Made by a program: the position numbers and the translations under genes. DNA of 64,000 bases from Paenibacillus gorillae (GTDB lineage Bacteria > Bacillota > Bacilli > Paenibacillales > Paenibacillaceae): NCBI RefSeq assembly GCF_000513275.1, contig NZ_CBVJ010000128.1, positions 1 to 64,000 on the forward strand, written 5' to 3'. The notes below the pieces were generated by a model, which worked only from the letters and a program-made list of their open reading frames with translations, was not told the DNA's origin and did no database searches. Below, piece by piece: positions 9,265 to 16,767 of the stretch (the stretch's first letter is position 1; each line of letters begins with the position of its first letter).

Positions 9265-9801
9265 CTATCTGTCCGAACTAAGAATCGCAAACAGCGCATG
9301 ATCTTCCCATGCCCCGTTGATTTTCAAATATTGCTGGGCCAAGCCCTCATGCCTGAAGCCTGCCTTTTCCAGAACTCGAATGGAAGGTGTGTTCCTTGGC
9401 ATAACTCCAGCTTGGACCCGGTGCAAGCCGAGCTCGTTGAACGCTTTTTCCACACATAGAGAGACCGCCGCTGTCGCATAACCTTTGCCATTATGCTGCT
9501 GGTCGACGAAATAGCCTAAATAGGCATTTTGGAAAGGGCCTCGGGCAATACCGGTTAGCGCTGCCCTTCCGATGAGTTCATCCGTCGCTTGAAGAAAGAT
9601 TCCGAATGTATAAGACTGATCATTGGCCATCGCTTCGATTCCGCTTACAATCTCCTGCTCCTGTGCCGCCAGTGTAAAATGCGAAGCATCCCGGACTGGT
9701 TCAAACGGTTGAAAAAACGGATGATTTCTTATCTTTATGTCAAGAAGCGCGGCTGCATCCTCTTTAACCAAATATCTTAAATAGATGGAGTTGCTGCTCA
9801 T
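9265..9801 (-). CDS. GNAT family N-acetyltransferase (RimJ/RimL-like)
   Basis: 178 residues with ATG at 9801 after AAGGAAGGAT. GNAT motifs are GYFVDQQHNGKGYATAAV (acetyl-CoA loop QxxGxG/A) and NTPSIRVLEKAGFRHEG near the C-terminus, the pattern of ribosomal-protein alanine acetyltransferases and their many relatives. The acceptor substrate is unknown. Monocistronic, 56 bp upstream of the HssR-like gene on the same strand; it may be read together with the two-component system, since no terminator is seen between them. Confidence 0.85.
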   Translation of the reverse strand: MSSNSIYLRYLVKEDAAALLDIKIRNHPFFQPFEPVRDASHFTLAAQEQEIVSGIEAMANDQSYTFGIFLQATDELIGRAALTGIARGPFQNAYLGYFVDQQHNGKGYATAAVSLCVEKAFNELGLHRVQAGVMPRNTPSIRVLEKAGFRHEGLAQQYLKINGAWEDHALFAILSSDR

Positions 9802-9856
9802 ATCCTATCCTTCCTTTCTGCACGGGCCACTTCATTATTTGCTTTCACTCAAAGAA

Positions 9857-9884
9857 AAGCACTAGAGCATCCACCCTAGTGCTT
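9857..9884 (-). terminator. Rho-independent terminator (distal end of the lmrB transcript)
   Basis: Stem AAGCACTAG / CTAGTGCTT with a 10-nt loop; on the minus strand it is followed by TTCTTT. It lies 308-335 bp beyond the lmrB stop, with repeat copy A in between, so the repeat would be part of the lmrB 3' untranslated RNA. Confidence 0.65.
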
Positions 9885-9963
9885 CCATTCAAATTATACC
9901 TTTCTTTTCACCGGAATCCATACTTCGCATATCGATTCGGTCTGCTGGCTGAAAATAAAGAAA

Positions 9964-10149
9964 CAAAATGTAAAAGTGCATTTTAATGAACCCCAAAACG
10001 GCCTAAACGGCGATCAAAATGCAAATATACATTTGAAAATGGCTATATTGTGCCATATCGGAATTTTTCAGCCGATCAGCCTGCACATTTGCATTTTGAT
10101 GCGATAAAACGCCGATAAAACGGCTAACAAACTGCAGTTTTGCATTTTA
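9964..10149. repeat. 186-bp four-box palindromic element, copy A
   Basis: Four 17-bp boxes start at 9964 and 10015 (forward, CAAAATGTAAAAGTGCA and CAAAATGCAAATATACA) and at 10082 and 10133 (reverse, TGCACATTTGCATTTTG and TGCAGTTTTGCATTTTA). Spacing is 51, 67, 51 bp, identical to the copies at 24526, 30136 and 61080. The 34-bp spacers are diverged but keep length and a central CG[GT]C. The element lies 42 bp after the lmrB stop and before a terminator. There is no target-site duplication and no coding capacity. Nature unknown: structured 3' UTR, MITE-like element or protein-binding array. Confidence 0.9.
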
Positions 10150-10191
10150 GCAAACTGAATTCTCAGCACAACTTCTGAAGCATTGTAAATG

Positions 10192-11622
10192 TTATACCCG
10201 TACTCGCTTAATGAATAGTGAGGCCACTAAGCCTGCAAATGAGATTCCCGTAATAAAGTAGAACGCATATTTCACACCCCCGGCCAGCAATTCTGCTGCC
10301 GAAGAGTCCGGAAAGCTCACGCTGTAAGCGGATTGTCCGCTCGTCATCAACAGGATCGCTACCGCCGTTCCGGTTGCTCCCGCAATTTGCTGCAGCGTGT
10401 TCATGACAGCCGATCCATCGGTATATAGATCACGAGGCAGCTGATTTAAGCCGTTCGTTTGGGCCGGCATCATAATTAATGAAATGCCTAGAAACAGAAT
10501 CATGTAGCCAATGAGAATTTGCCAGAGGGACGTATCTGCTGAAAGCGCCCACACGTACAATAAACTAGAGATTAGAACAAGTAAAAAGCCAATAGGCACA
10601 AATTTTCGCGCTCCAAACCGGTCAAATAACCGGCCAACGATTGGTGAAAGCAGTGCATTGAGCAAACTGCCAGGCAGCAGAGTAAGTCCTGCTATAGCAG
10701 CACTTACAAGCAAAACACCCTTCATGTAAAGCGGCAGCAGGATCGCTGTCGACAAAATCAATACCATGCTAACGAATACCAAAATCGTTCCCAGCGTGAA
10801 CATCGGATAGCTGAAGACACGTAAATTAATCATTGGCTGTTTCAAACGGAGCTGCCGAATAACAAATAGAACGAGTCCGGCTACGCCTAGAAGACATGGA
10901 ATCCATACTTGAGCGGAAGCAAATGGCTGTTCCGCCACTGTACTTAGACTGTAGACAAGTCCGCCAAAGCCAATCGTGGATAACGCAATCGAGATGACAT
11001 CTACGGCGGGCTTCGTTAGATTTGATACATTATCGATTTGCCGCAAACCAAAAATAATCAAGGCCGCAAAGAAAAATAAACTCACCCAAAAAATATAAGT
11101 CCAATCCAACGCATCCACGATGAGTCCTGACACAGTGGGGCCAATAGCGGGAGCGGTCGTAATGACTAAGCCCATTACGCCCATTATCGCACCGCGTTTC
11201 TGAATAGGAAAAATGACTAATATAACGTTCATCATCAGGGGCAGCAAAATACCTGTACCCACCGCCTGTATCAGACGGCCAATGAGCAGCACGGTGAAGG
11301 TTGGCGAAATCGCGGCTAATATGGTACCCGTAACGGAAAAGGCTAACGAAGCAATGACTAGTTGCTTCGTTGTGAACCATTGAATCAAAAAGGTTGATAC
11401 GGGTACAAGAATGCCTAACATGAGTAAATATCCGGTCGTAAGCCATTGCACTGTAGCTGTCGAAATAGCGAAGTCATCCATAATATTCGTGAGCGCCATA
11501 TTCAATGCTGTTTCACTGAACAAACCAATAAAGGCGCCCAGCATGAGCACAAATGCCATCGCTTTCGGATTCCGCACTTGTTGTACTTGTGACTGTGTTG
11601 CAGAAGTAATCAAAACTTTCAT
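10192..11622 (-). CDS. lmrB: DHA2-family multidrug MFS exporter, LmrB-like
   Basis: 476 residues, almost the length of Bacillus LmrB, with about 14 membrane segments. Motifs include the family opening ALNMALTNIMDDF, WLTTGYLLMLGILVP (motif in TM2), GRLIQAVGTGILLP (motif A/B region) and GPTVSGLIVD (antiporter motif C). Such proton antiporters export lincomycin, puromycin and other drugs. The call as LmrB is strengthened by an LmrA/QdoR-type operator right at the promoter. Start choice is uncertain: the ATG at 11622 follows AAAGG with no gap, while an in-frame TTG at 11613 has a nine-base gap. No lmrA-like repressor gene is adjacent. Confidence 0.85.
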   Translation of the reverse strand: MKVLITSATQSQVQQVRNPKAMAFVLMLGAFIGLFSETALNMALTNIMDDFAISTATVQWLTTGYLLMLGILVPVSTFLIQWFTTKQLVIASLAFSVTGTILAAISPTFTVLLIGRLIQAVGTGILLPLMMNVILVIFPIQKRGAIMGVMGLVITTAPAIGPTVSGLIVDALDWTYIFWVSLFFFAALIIFGLRQIDNVSNLTKPAVDVISIALSTIGFGGLVYSLSTVAEQPFASAQVWIPCLLGVAGLVLFVIRQLRLKQPMINLRVFSYPMFTLGTILVFVSMVLILSTAILLPLYMKGVLLVSAAIAGLTLLPGSLLNALLSPIVGRLFDRFGARKFVPIGFLLVLISSLLYVWALSADTSLWQILIGYMILFLGISLIMMPAQTNGLNQLPRDLYTDGSAVMNTLQQIAGATGTAVAILLMTSGQSAYSVSFPDSSAAELLAGGVKYAFYFITGISFAGLVASLFIKRVRV

Positions 11623-11637
11623 CCTTTCACAAATCAA

Positions 11638-11660
11638 TAATTAGACCAGTCTATATAAAA
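11638..11660 (-). promoter_or_regulatory. LmrA/QdoR-type operator inside the lmrB promoter
   Basis: Minus strand reads TTTATATAGACTGGTCTAAT, centred on TAGACTGGTCTA, a close match to the Bacillus LmrA/YxaF (QdoR) consensus core tagaNYGgTCTA with its A/T flanks. It sits between a possible -35 TTGTCA and -10 TAATTA (17-bp spacer), where a bound TetR-type repressor would block RNA polymerase. A partial copy (GGTCTA preceded by ATT) occurs near 11746, on the side of the divergent gene. Confidence 0.7.
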
Positions 11661-11857
11661 TGACAAATAAATAGCTACGTCATTGGAATTATGACAATAC
11701 ACTGTCTCCTAAACGTTCGATAGTTAGTAATTATTATAACAATTGGTCTACTTAGTTAGAATAGAGATTTCGAGAAAAAATGTCAATGCAGTATGTCTGG
11801 TAAAGATATTTCCGTTATGATAGGTTTACCAGTAAGTTTGGTGAAAGGCGGGGCATA

Positions 11858-12547
11858 GTGAAGAAAACCATTGGCATCGTGTTAAGCATATTAGGTATGA
11901 TGATAAGTCTAGCAACCGTCAACCCTCTCTATCTGATGTACCAAGAGAAACAAATTCAACGCTCCCTAGATCATCAATACGAAATCACTCATAAAGATCT
12001 TATAAATAACCAGCTAGAATTCAATAACAACATTATGGAGATTATAGAAGAGCCTTCAGGCAATGTCGTCAATTTGCAGGTTATTCTAAATGGAGAGCCA
12101 CTCGCCGGCCCTATTGCTGCACAACTTTCGAATGATAATGTCACCTACACGAAAGGGGTTTGGGTAAATACCTTTGCCGTTCGTGAAACCGGAAATAGCA
12201 ACCGTCAAGATGACCTGCTAGCGATTGTGACGATGCCTGAGCTAAATAAATGGAATATTTATTATGTGAACCACTTGAAGCAGATCGAAGTTAAACATAT
12301 GGACGCGGGAAATAAATCAAATGACCCTTTAGACATCAGGTTAATTAAATATAGCGGTGCTTCTCTCATGGGATATAAATCAGATATTTTATACGCTTCC
12401 GCGAATCCCTTTGCCTTAGTGATTCCAGTCGTAATCTTTATATTTGGCATTCTATTAACTGCAGCTGGCCTGATCACTTTGCTTAGAGTATGGGTACGCA
12501 ACAGGCTAAAAAAGCGAGAAATCAAGGATTCATTAAAGCAGCCCTGA
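11858..12547 (+). CDS. Hypothetical two-span membrane protein
   Basis: 229 residues from a GTG at 11858 (GGCGGGG upstream). One hydrophobic segment at ~5-27, an extracytoplasmic region of ~150 residues rich in N, E and D, and a second membrane segment at ~188-212 followed by a basic tail (RNRLKKREIKD). I do not recognise the family. It is divergent from lmrB and shares its 235-bp upstream region, which contains a partial LmrA-type half site, so co-regulation is possible but unproven. The last 38 bases of the gene form one arm and the loop of the terminator at 12510-12559. Confidence 0.75.
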   Translation: MKKTIGIVLSILGMMISLATVNPLYLMYQEKQIQRSLDHQYEITHKDLINNQLEFNNNIMEIIEEPSGNVVNLQVILNGEPLAGPIAAQLSNDNVTYTKGVWVNTFAVRETGNSNRQDDLLAIVTMPELNKWNIYYVNHLKQIEVKHMDAGNKSNDPLDIRLIKYSGASLMGYKSDILYASANPFALVIPVVIFIFGILLTAAGLITLLRVWVRNRLKKREIKDSLKQP

Positions 12548-12559
12548 TTTCTCGCTTTT
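12510..12559. terminator. Bidirectional terminator embedded in the 3' end of a coding region
   Basis: A perfect 15-bp stem AAAAGCGAGAAATCA / TGATTTCTCGCTTTT. The 5' arm and loop are codons of the plus-strand gene ending at 12547. T-runs exist on both sides, better on the minus strand (TTTTTT), so it serves the convergent methyltransferase as well. Confidence 0.85.
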
Positions 12560-12601
12560 CATCTTCAGACACTATTTTGTCCTTATATTACAAAGGCAGC
12601 T

Positions 12602-14224
12602 CTACTCAAACCGTTCCAACAGCGCTATAGCCTCTTCATGATCAGGCTCAAGCTCTAACAGCTTCCGCGTATAATTAATGGCCTCGTCCTCCAGCTCCAT
12701 CTCAAAGCAGCAGATAGCCAGACAATAGAACACAGTAGACACAATTTCTTCTTGATCGGTATCTACCGATATTTCCAAAAAGCGTTTCGATTCCTCGTAC
12801 ATGTCCATCTCAAACAGAATGAGTCCCGCATCAAGCGCCAAATCATAACGCTGCTCCATCTCATAATACGAAGACCACATATGCTCGATCCCTTGTAAAA
12901 TGTCCTGCAGCTCATCATCATTAGCTTCTTGCAGCAGACTGGAGATTTGTCGCGCGCTCTGAATGAAAAACTCCGCGTCATAGCCGCCCAAACGCCAAAA
13001 GCTCAATATTTGCTGAAGCTCCATACTTTCGATATTGCGGTCCACCCACTCTTTCAGACTAAAGAAATCGTCCGGACCATACCGCTGAACAAAACGTCGA
13101 TAGGCCAATCTCGTCTGAAAATAGTTCATCGGCTCATCGATATGGAACACACAGCCGACATTTATATTTTTATAATGATGCGTTGGGAATAGAGTGAGCG
13201 CACCCTTTGATTCGAAGAAATGCTGAAACGCATGGAAATTAGCTGTAAATGAGAAACTCCCGTGCAAGATCAACTCCGGCGGCTCCGCAAATTTAAACTG
13301 ATCGAGCAAGTGATCGCCTTTATCTGCCGTTATTAGCAGAAAACCTGCTTGTGACAGCTGTTTCAGGCGTTCTAAACAATTCAAGCCAGCGACAGGGAAC
13401 AAAATATGCGAATCCTCTAATTGCTCCTGATATACAGCAATAAGATCGCGATAAGGATACCCTTCTTCTTCATACTCGGGCGCCAGCCGATGCTCATAAC
13501 GTAATTTAATTGAATTCAACGCTTCTGCCGGCGACAGCGAATCGATATTGGCAGGCGTATCGACAATGACATCGGCTTCGTAGATGTGACCGCCCCCAAC
13601 GTAGATTAATTCCTGAGGAATACCGTCAAAAAAGTAATTCGCAACTAGGATTAACGGCTGCTTCAGTTCACCCTTGCGAATGGTGCTGCCGGAAACAACC
13701 AGCTCCAGTTCACTATCATGAACCGCATCAAATCGTGCAAAATCAAGCAGCCCGTCTGCAATAAAAGATTGCAAAGCGGGATGTTCCTTCCAAGCGAGTA
13801 CATTATTCATGGCCAAATCGGTCATCACATAGCGGAACGGAGGCAATTCCATCCCTGCATAATCCCGCAGCCGGCATAGCTCAAGTATTACATGGAAAGC
13901 AAGACGTCCCGCTCCCGCTCCAAGCTCTACAATCCAGACAGGCTCTGTGCTGTCTCCCTTGGCTGCCCGGTCTTGAAGAAAACCAAAGATCATCTCAGCA
14001 TAGGCTGTCCCGATCATCGGATTGCTCGTTATATATTGAGGAACTTGGTCATTATTCCAGGCCTTCATCCCTTTTTCTTCATAATAAGTCCGCTGCAGCT
14101 CCCATATTGGTGCTTCGCTAAAGCGGTAGCGTTGTTCTGTACGATTTGTCATTCTTATTTTATCCTGCTCTCTGCTAGTTATTGGCTGCTTATATGATGG
14201 CCTCGTCTTCTTATCTGCTATCAT
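12602..14224 (-). CDS. MidA-like SAM-dependent methyltransferase with C-terminal TPR region
   Basis: Up to 540 residues. The N-terminal half has the SAM loop VWIVELGAGAGRLAFHV (motif I) and the later block ILVANYFFDGIPQELIYV, the layout of the MidA/NDUFAF7-like SAM methyltransferase superfamily, which in mitochondria dimethylates an arginine of complex I. The C-terminal ~120 residues look like tetratricopeptide helices (FYCLAICCFEMELEDEAINY, LLELEPDHEEAIALL). The substrate is unknown. Two starts compete: ATG 14224 (AAAGG two bases before) and ATG 14152 (AGG eleven bases before). The terminator at 12510-12559 ends it. Confidence 0.75.
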   Translation of the reverse strand: MIADKKTRPSYKQPITSREQDKIRMTNRTEQRYRFSEAPIWELQRTYYEEKGMKAWNNDQVPQYITSNPMIGTAYAEMIFGFLQDRAAKGDSTEPVWIVELGAGAGRLAFHVILELCRLRDYAGMELPPFRYVMTDLAMNNVLAWKEHPALQSFIADGLLDFARFDAVHDSELELVVSGSTIRKGELKQPLILVANYFFDGIPQELIYVGGGHIYEADVIVDTPANIDSLSPAEALNSIKLRYEHRLAPEYEEEGYPYRDLIAVYQEQLEDSHILFPVAGLNCLERLKQLSQAGFLLITADKGDHLLDQFKFAEPPELILHGSFSFTANFHAFQHFFESKGALTLFPTHHYKNINVGCVFHIDEPMNYFQTRLAYRRFVQRYGPDDFFSLKEWVDRNIESMELQQILSFWRLGGYDAEFFIQSARQISSLLQEANDDELQDILQGIEHMWSSYYEMEQRYDLALDAGLILFEMDMYEESKRFLEISVDTDQEEIVSTVFYCLAICCFEMELEDEAINYTRKLLELEPDHEEAIALLERFE

Positions 14225-14353
14225 AACCTTTTTGATGCGTGATCCCTAATCCATTCTACCCCATTGAAGCAAGGAAATGTCCAGCAAAAGAAAAACGAAC
14301 CTCAGAAGTACGCTGAAGGCTCGCTGTATTCCATAGCTGATATCGTACAGTTT

Positions 14354-14563
14354 TTATAACAGAGAGTGTTTGCACGCCGGACAAATCTGTGAAGCTTTCC
14401 TTACATCAATACTCATTTCATACTCTATCTCCAGAACTAAAAGCGCTTCTTTCTTGATCCAGCCTCCAGCAACCATATTAATGTCATAGCAAGCGCCCTG
14501 ATCGATTTCTCTATTCAACAGAGGACACGTATATAAAGGGGCTTGATTCTCTTCGTTTTTCAA
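14354..14563 (-). CDS. Small Cys-rich protein, possible zinc ribbon
   Basis: 69 residues from a TTG at 14563 with GAGGGGG seven bases upstream; the ATG that overlaps it in another frame stops after two codons. Two CxxC-like sites frame the protein: TCPLL...GACYD near the start and ICPACKHSLL at the end, which could bind one metal ion. The middle (WIKKEALLVLEIEYEM) looks helical. Family not recognised. It is divergent from the YetF-type gene across a 130-bp gap. Confidence 0.6.
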   Translation of the reverse strand: MKNEENQAPLYTCPLLNREIDQGACYDINMVAGGWIKKEALLVLEIEYEMSIDVRKASQICPACKHSLL

Positions 14564-14692
14564 AACATGTCCCCCTCTTCAAGAGTATATTGCTGCCCAG
14601 ACTGGATGAATATTTTTCCTGATTTAAGCAAATAGTGATACAATCCCGAATGAGTTTGATCGGGAATACCGCTTATACAAGGGGCAATTCCA

Positions 14693-15400
14693 ATGTATTT
14701 ATCTATAGAAGTTATTATCCGAACAGGAGTGGCGTTCATCCTCCTGCTTGTCATATCCAGAATATTAGGCAAACAGACGATCTCCAACATGACGTTCCAG
14801 GACTTCGTAAGCGGCATCACATTAGGAGGCATTACAGCCAATTTGGCCTTCAACACCTCGATTAATCGTTGGCTCCTAATTCTTGCACTGATTGTTTTCT
14901 TCGCTATCGCTTACCTGACCTCTTTCATCTCCCTAAAAAACAGAACCTGGAGCAAATGGGTTTCTGGTACTCCTACTGTCATTATAGAGAATGGAAAGAT
15001 ACTTGAAGGCAATATGCGAAAAATCCGCTATACGATGGATTCCCTGATACAGAATATGCGCGAGAAAAATATTTTCAACATGGAGGAAGTGGAATACGCG
15101 GTCATGGAGGATCATGGCAAGCTCTCTGTGAAAAAGAAAAATGAGTATGAAGCGGTCACGCGCAAAGATCTGCAGCTCCATGTGGCGAAGCTCAAATCTT
15201 TTCCGGTGGAGCTCATTATCGATGGGAAGGTGCTCGAAGATAACCTCGTCCAAAACAATTTGACCCGCGAATGGCTGGAGAGCGAAGTGTGCAAACACAA
15301 TAAGACCATTCCCGACGTGTTCTATGCGGTGAAAGGTACGCAAAACAATCTGTTTTTTGATTATTACCACGATGGGATTCGCAATCCGATCGATTCATGA
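14693..15400 (+). CDS. DUF421 / YetF-type membrane protein
   Basis: 235 residues from ATG 14693 (AAGGGG upstream). Three membrane helices fill the first ~85 residues, including SRILGKQTISNMTFQDFV, the hallmark of the YetF/YcaP family. The cytosolic remainder contains two copies of the family's short beta-rich domain, with GTPTVIIENGKI and FPVELIIDGKV as the matching strands. Spore-formers carry several YetF paralogues; a role in spore-coat or membrane physiology is suspected but the biochemical function is unknown. Followed by a terminator at 15410. Confidence 0.9.
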   Translation: MYLSIEVIIRTGVAFILLLVISRILGKQTISNMTFQDFVSGITLGGITANLAFNTSINRWLLILALIVFFAIAYLTSFISLKNRTWSKWVSGTPTVIIENGKILEGNMRKIRYTMDSLIQNMREKNIFNMEEVEYAVMEDHGKLSVKKKNEYEAVTRKDLQLHVAKLKSFPVELIIDGKVLEDNLVQNNLTREWLESEVCKHNKTIPDVFYAVKGTQNNLFFDYYHDGIRNPIDS

Positions 15401-15409
15401 TGACATTAG

Positions 15410-15446
15410 AGGCTGAGCCCCTTATGCAGGGACGTCAGCCTTTTTG
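15410..15446 (+). terminator. Rho-independent terminator of the YetF-type gene
   Basis: Interrupted stem AGGCTGA-GCCCCT / AGGG-AC-GTCAGCCT followed by TTTTTG on the plus strand, ten bases after the stop codon. Confidence 0.75.
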
Positions 15447-15467
15447 TCTCAATTGGGCATCACTCGT

Positions 15468-15797
15468 TTATTCAGGCACTTCAATATGATCAGATACCCT
15501 TGATTTCAATGTTTCGATTAGCTCTTCGTCCATAAACCGATAATCGTCCGGGATATCCAGACAAATCAACGGCTTCCCATTGAGCTGCCCGGCAAACTTC
15601 TCTTTCAGTCTTCTCGTATGATTTTTCTCCATGGCAAAAATCATATCCGACCATCCGATATGCCCCTCGGTGACTTTGATCCTAGCTCCATCTTCGGTTC
15701 CGGCCGACCGCACCTCGTACCCGTTATAACCGTCAAAGATTTTCTCGGCAGTTAAGCTTCGCCACTTATTGCGGCTGCATATAAAGAGTAATTTAAT
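15468..15797 (-). CDS. Small low-molecular-weight tyrosine-phosphatase-like protein with an apparent ATT start
   Basis: Read from ATT at 15797 the protein has 109 residues and opens IKLLFICSRNKWRSLTAE, which holds a perfect CX5R phosphatase loop (Cys7-SRNKW-Arg13) on a typical beta-strand, and later DIPDDYRFMD, where the family keeps its acidic residues. The first ATG or GTG in frame (GTG 15713) would delete this active site. An in-frame TGA lies two codons before the ATT, and GAGGTGAG sits five bases before it, so ATT is the only start that keeps the domain. It lies 49 bp after the UMP-kinase-like gene and is probably cotranscribed with it. Confidence 0.75.
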   Translation of the reverse strand: MKLLFICSRNKWRSLTAEKIFDGYNGYEVRSAGTEDGARIKVTEGHIGWSDMIFAMEKNHTRRLKEKFAGQLNGKPLICLDIPDDYRFMDEELIETLKSRVSDHIEVPE

Positions 15798-15846
15798 AGA
15801 TTCTCACCTCAATATTATTATGGGCGTTTCAAGTATTCTAGCATAA

Positions 15847-16584
15847 TCATTCCAATCCCAGAACAGATTCACCGCTAATGATAGTCCCGTTATTGCTTCC
15901 TTCACAAATCCCCCTCATCGACCCCGGCTTATCGAAGTTGAACACATGCATCGGTAAATTGTAGTCTCTTGCTAGTATGAAAGCGGACTGATCTATTACT
16001 TTTAAATTTTGTGTCAGCACGTCGTTGTAATGAAGGGATCTGAATTTCTTCGCCTGGTTGTCATACCTTGGATCTGCATTAAAAACACCATCAACACCTT
16101 GCTTGGCGACCAGCAGCGCTTCGCAGTTCACTTCGATGGCTCTTTGTACGGACGGATAGTCGGTAGTAACGTAAGGTTGCCCGTTGCCCCCTGCAAAAAT
16201 GACGATATAGCCCTTTTCCAAATGGTGAGCAGCCCTTAATCTGATGTATGGCTCTGCTACTGATGTAATCGGTATAGCGGTCATTACACGAACCTCGTTG
16301 CCCGACTTAGCTTTAAGAACGCCCCGGAGCATTAAGCTATTGATAACCGTTGCAAGCGTTCCGATGTTGTCAGCTTCTGCTCTTTCGATTCCCCAGCTCT
16401 CAGCCATATTACCGCGAAATATGTTGCCTCCCCCGATAACTAGCGCTACCTCAACCCCCAGGTTCACAACCGACATAATTTCGTTAGCGATATGCTCCAA
16501 TCTCTCTGGCCCAAAACCAAATTCGGAGTCTCCAGCAACGGCTCCGCCACTTAATTTAATGAGAACTCTTTTGTACCTCGACAA
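15847..16584 (-). CDS. UMP kinase (PyrH) paralogue under leader-peptide attenuation
   Basis: 245 residues from a TTG at 16584 with GGAGGTG seven bases upstream. The amino-acid-kinase fold is clear: KLSGGAVAG at the start, VIGGGNIFRG, the Thr-rich TAIPITSVAEPY, and AKQGVDGVFNADPRYD, which in UMP kinases binds nucleotide. Catalysis would be UMP + ATP to UDP + ADP. It is not in the usual tsf-pyrH-frr cluster, so it is probably a second copy. Upstream are a sigma-A promoter, a 26-codon leader ORF and a terminator that overlaps the leader's end, so expression is likely controlled by attenuation. Specialised role (drug tolerance or pyrimidine stress) is inference. Confidence 0.88.
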   Translation of the reverse strand: MSRYKRVLIKLSGGAVAGDSEFGFGPERLEHIANEIMSVVNLGVEVALVIGGGNIFRGNMAESWGIERAEADNIGTLATVINSLMLRGVLKAKSGNEVRVMTAIPITSVAEPYIRLRAAHHLEKGYIVIFAGGNGQPYVTTDYPSVQRAIEVNCEALLVAKQGVDGVFNADPRYDNQAKKFRSLHYNDVLTQNLKVIDQSAFILARDYNLPMHVFNFDKPGSMRGICEGSNNGTIISGESVLGLE

Positions 16585-16612
16585 TTAAGCACACCTCCAA
16601 TTGGATATAAAA

Positions 16613-16643
16613 AAACACTAAAGCAACGGATGCTTTAGTGTTT
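16613..16643 (-). terminator. Attenuator terminator in the UMP-kinase leader
   Basis: Perfect 13-bp stem AAACACTAAAGCA / TGCTTTAGTGTTT, 5-nt loop, then TTTTTTT on the minus strand, 29 bp before the TTG start of the UMP-kinase-like gene. The stop codon of the leader ORF (TAG 16620-16618) lies in the 3' arm, so a ribosome that finishes or stalls on the leader would cover part of the hairpin. It may also stop read-through from the DUF4188 gene. Confidence 0.85.
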
Positions 16644-16698
16644 CAATAGAATAGAAATATGAAGCTAATTGAAGGTTATCCTTTCGCTTCAGCCTCAT
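16618..16698 (-). CDS. Leader peptide of the UMP-kinase-like gene (26 aa)
   Basis: ATG at 16698 is preceded by AGAGGTGG with four to five bases between. The peptide begins MRLKRKDNLQLASYF and ends HPLL, stopping inside the attenuator hairpin. Its codons for SYFYSI form a T-rich stretch (TTCATATTTCTATTCTATT) just before the terminator. The early part of the leader can pair with a later part (ATGA..GCT..GAAG with CTTC..AGC..TCAT), which would offer an alternative fold. The layout matches antibiotic-inducible leaders and also the enterobacterial pyrBI (UTP-sensing) attenuator; which applies cannot be told. Confidence 0.65.
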   Translation of the reverse strand: MRLKRKDNLQLASYFYSIETLKHPLL

Positions 16699-16731
16699 AC
16701 TCCCACCTCTTTCGAATTTTTACTTTAGCTT

Positions 16732-16760
16732 ATTTTATACAGACTGGGAGAAAAATGCAA
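16732..16760 (-). promoter_or_regulatory. Sigma-A promoter of the leader and UMP-kinase-like operon
   Basis: Minus strand TTGCAT (16760-16755), a 17-bp spacer, then TAAAAT (16737-16732). It lies directly after the DUF4188 stop and 34 bp before the leader ATG. Confidence 0.65.
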
Positions 16761-16767
16761 CTACCCC

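Noticed and set aside
14560..14643. 27-codon minus-strand frame (YHYLLKSGKIFIQSGQQYT...) whose TGA overlaps the TTG start of the small Cys-rich gene
   Set aside because: The overlap looks like translational coupling, but there is no ribosome site or separate start, and its longer form is antisense to the YetF-type gene.
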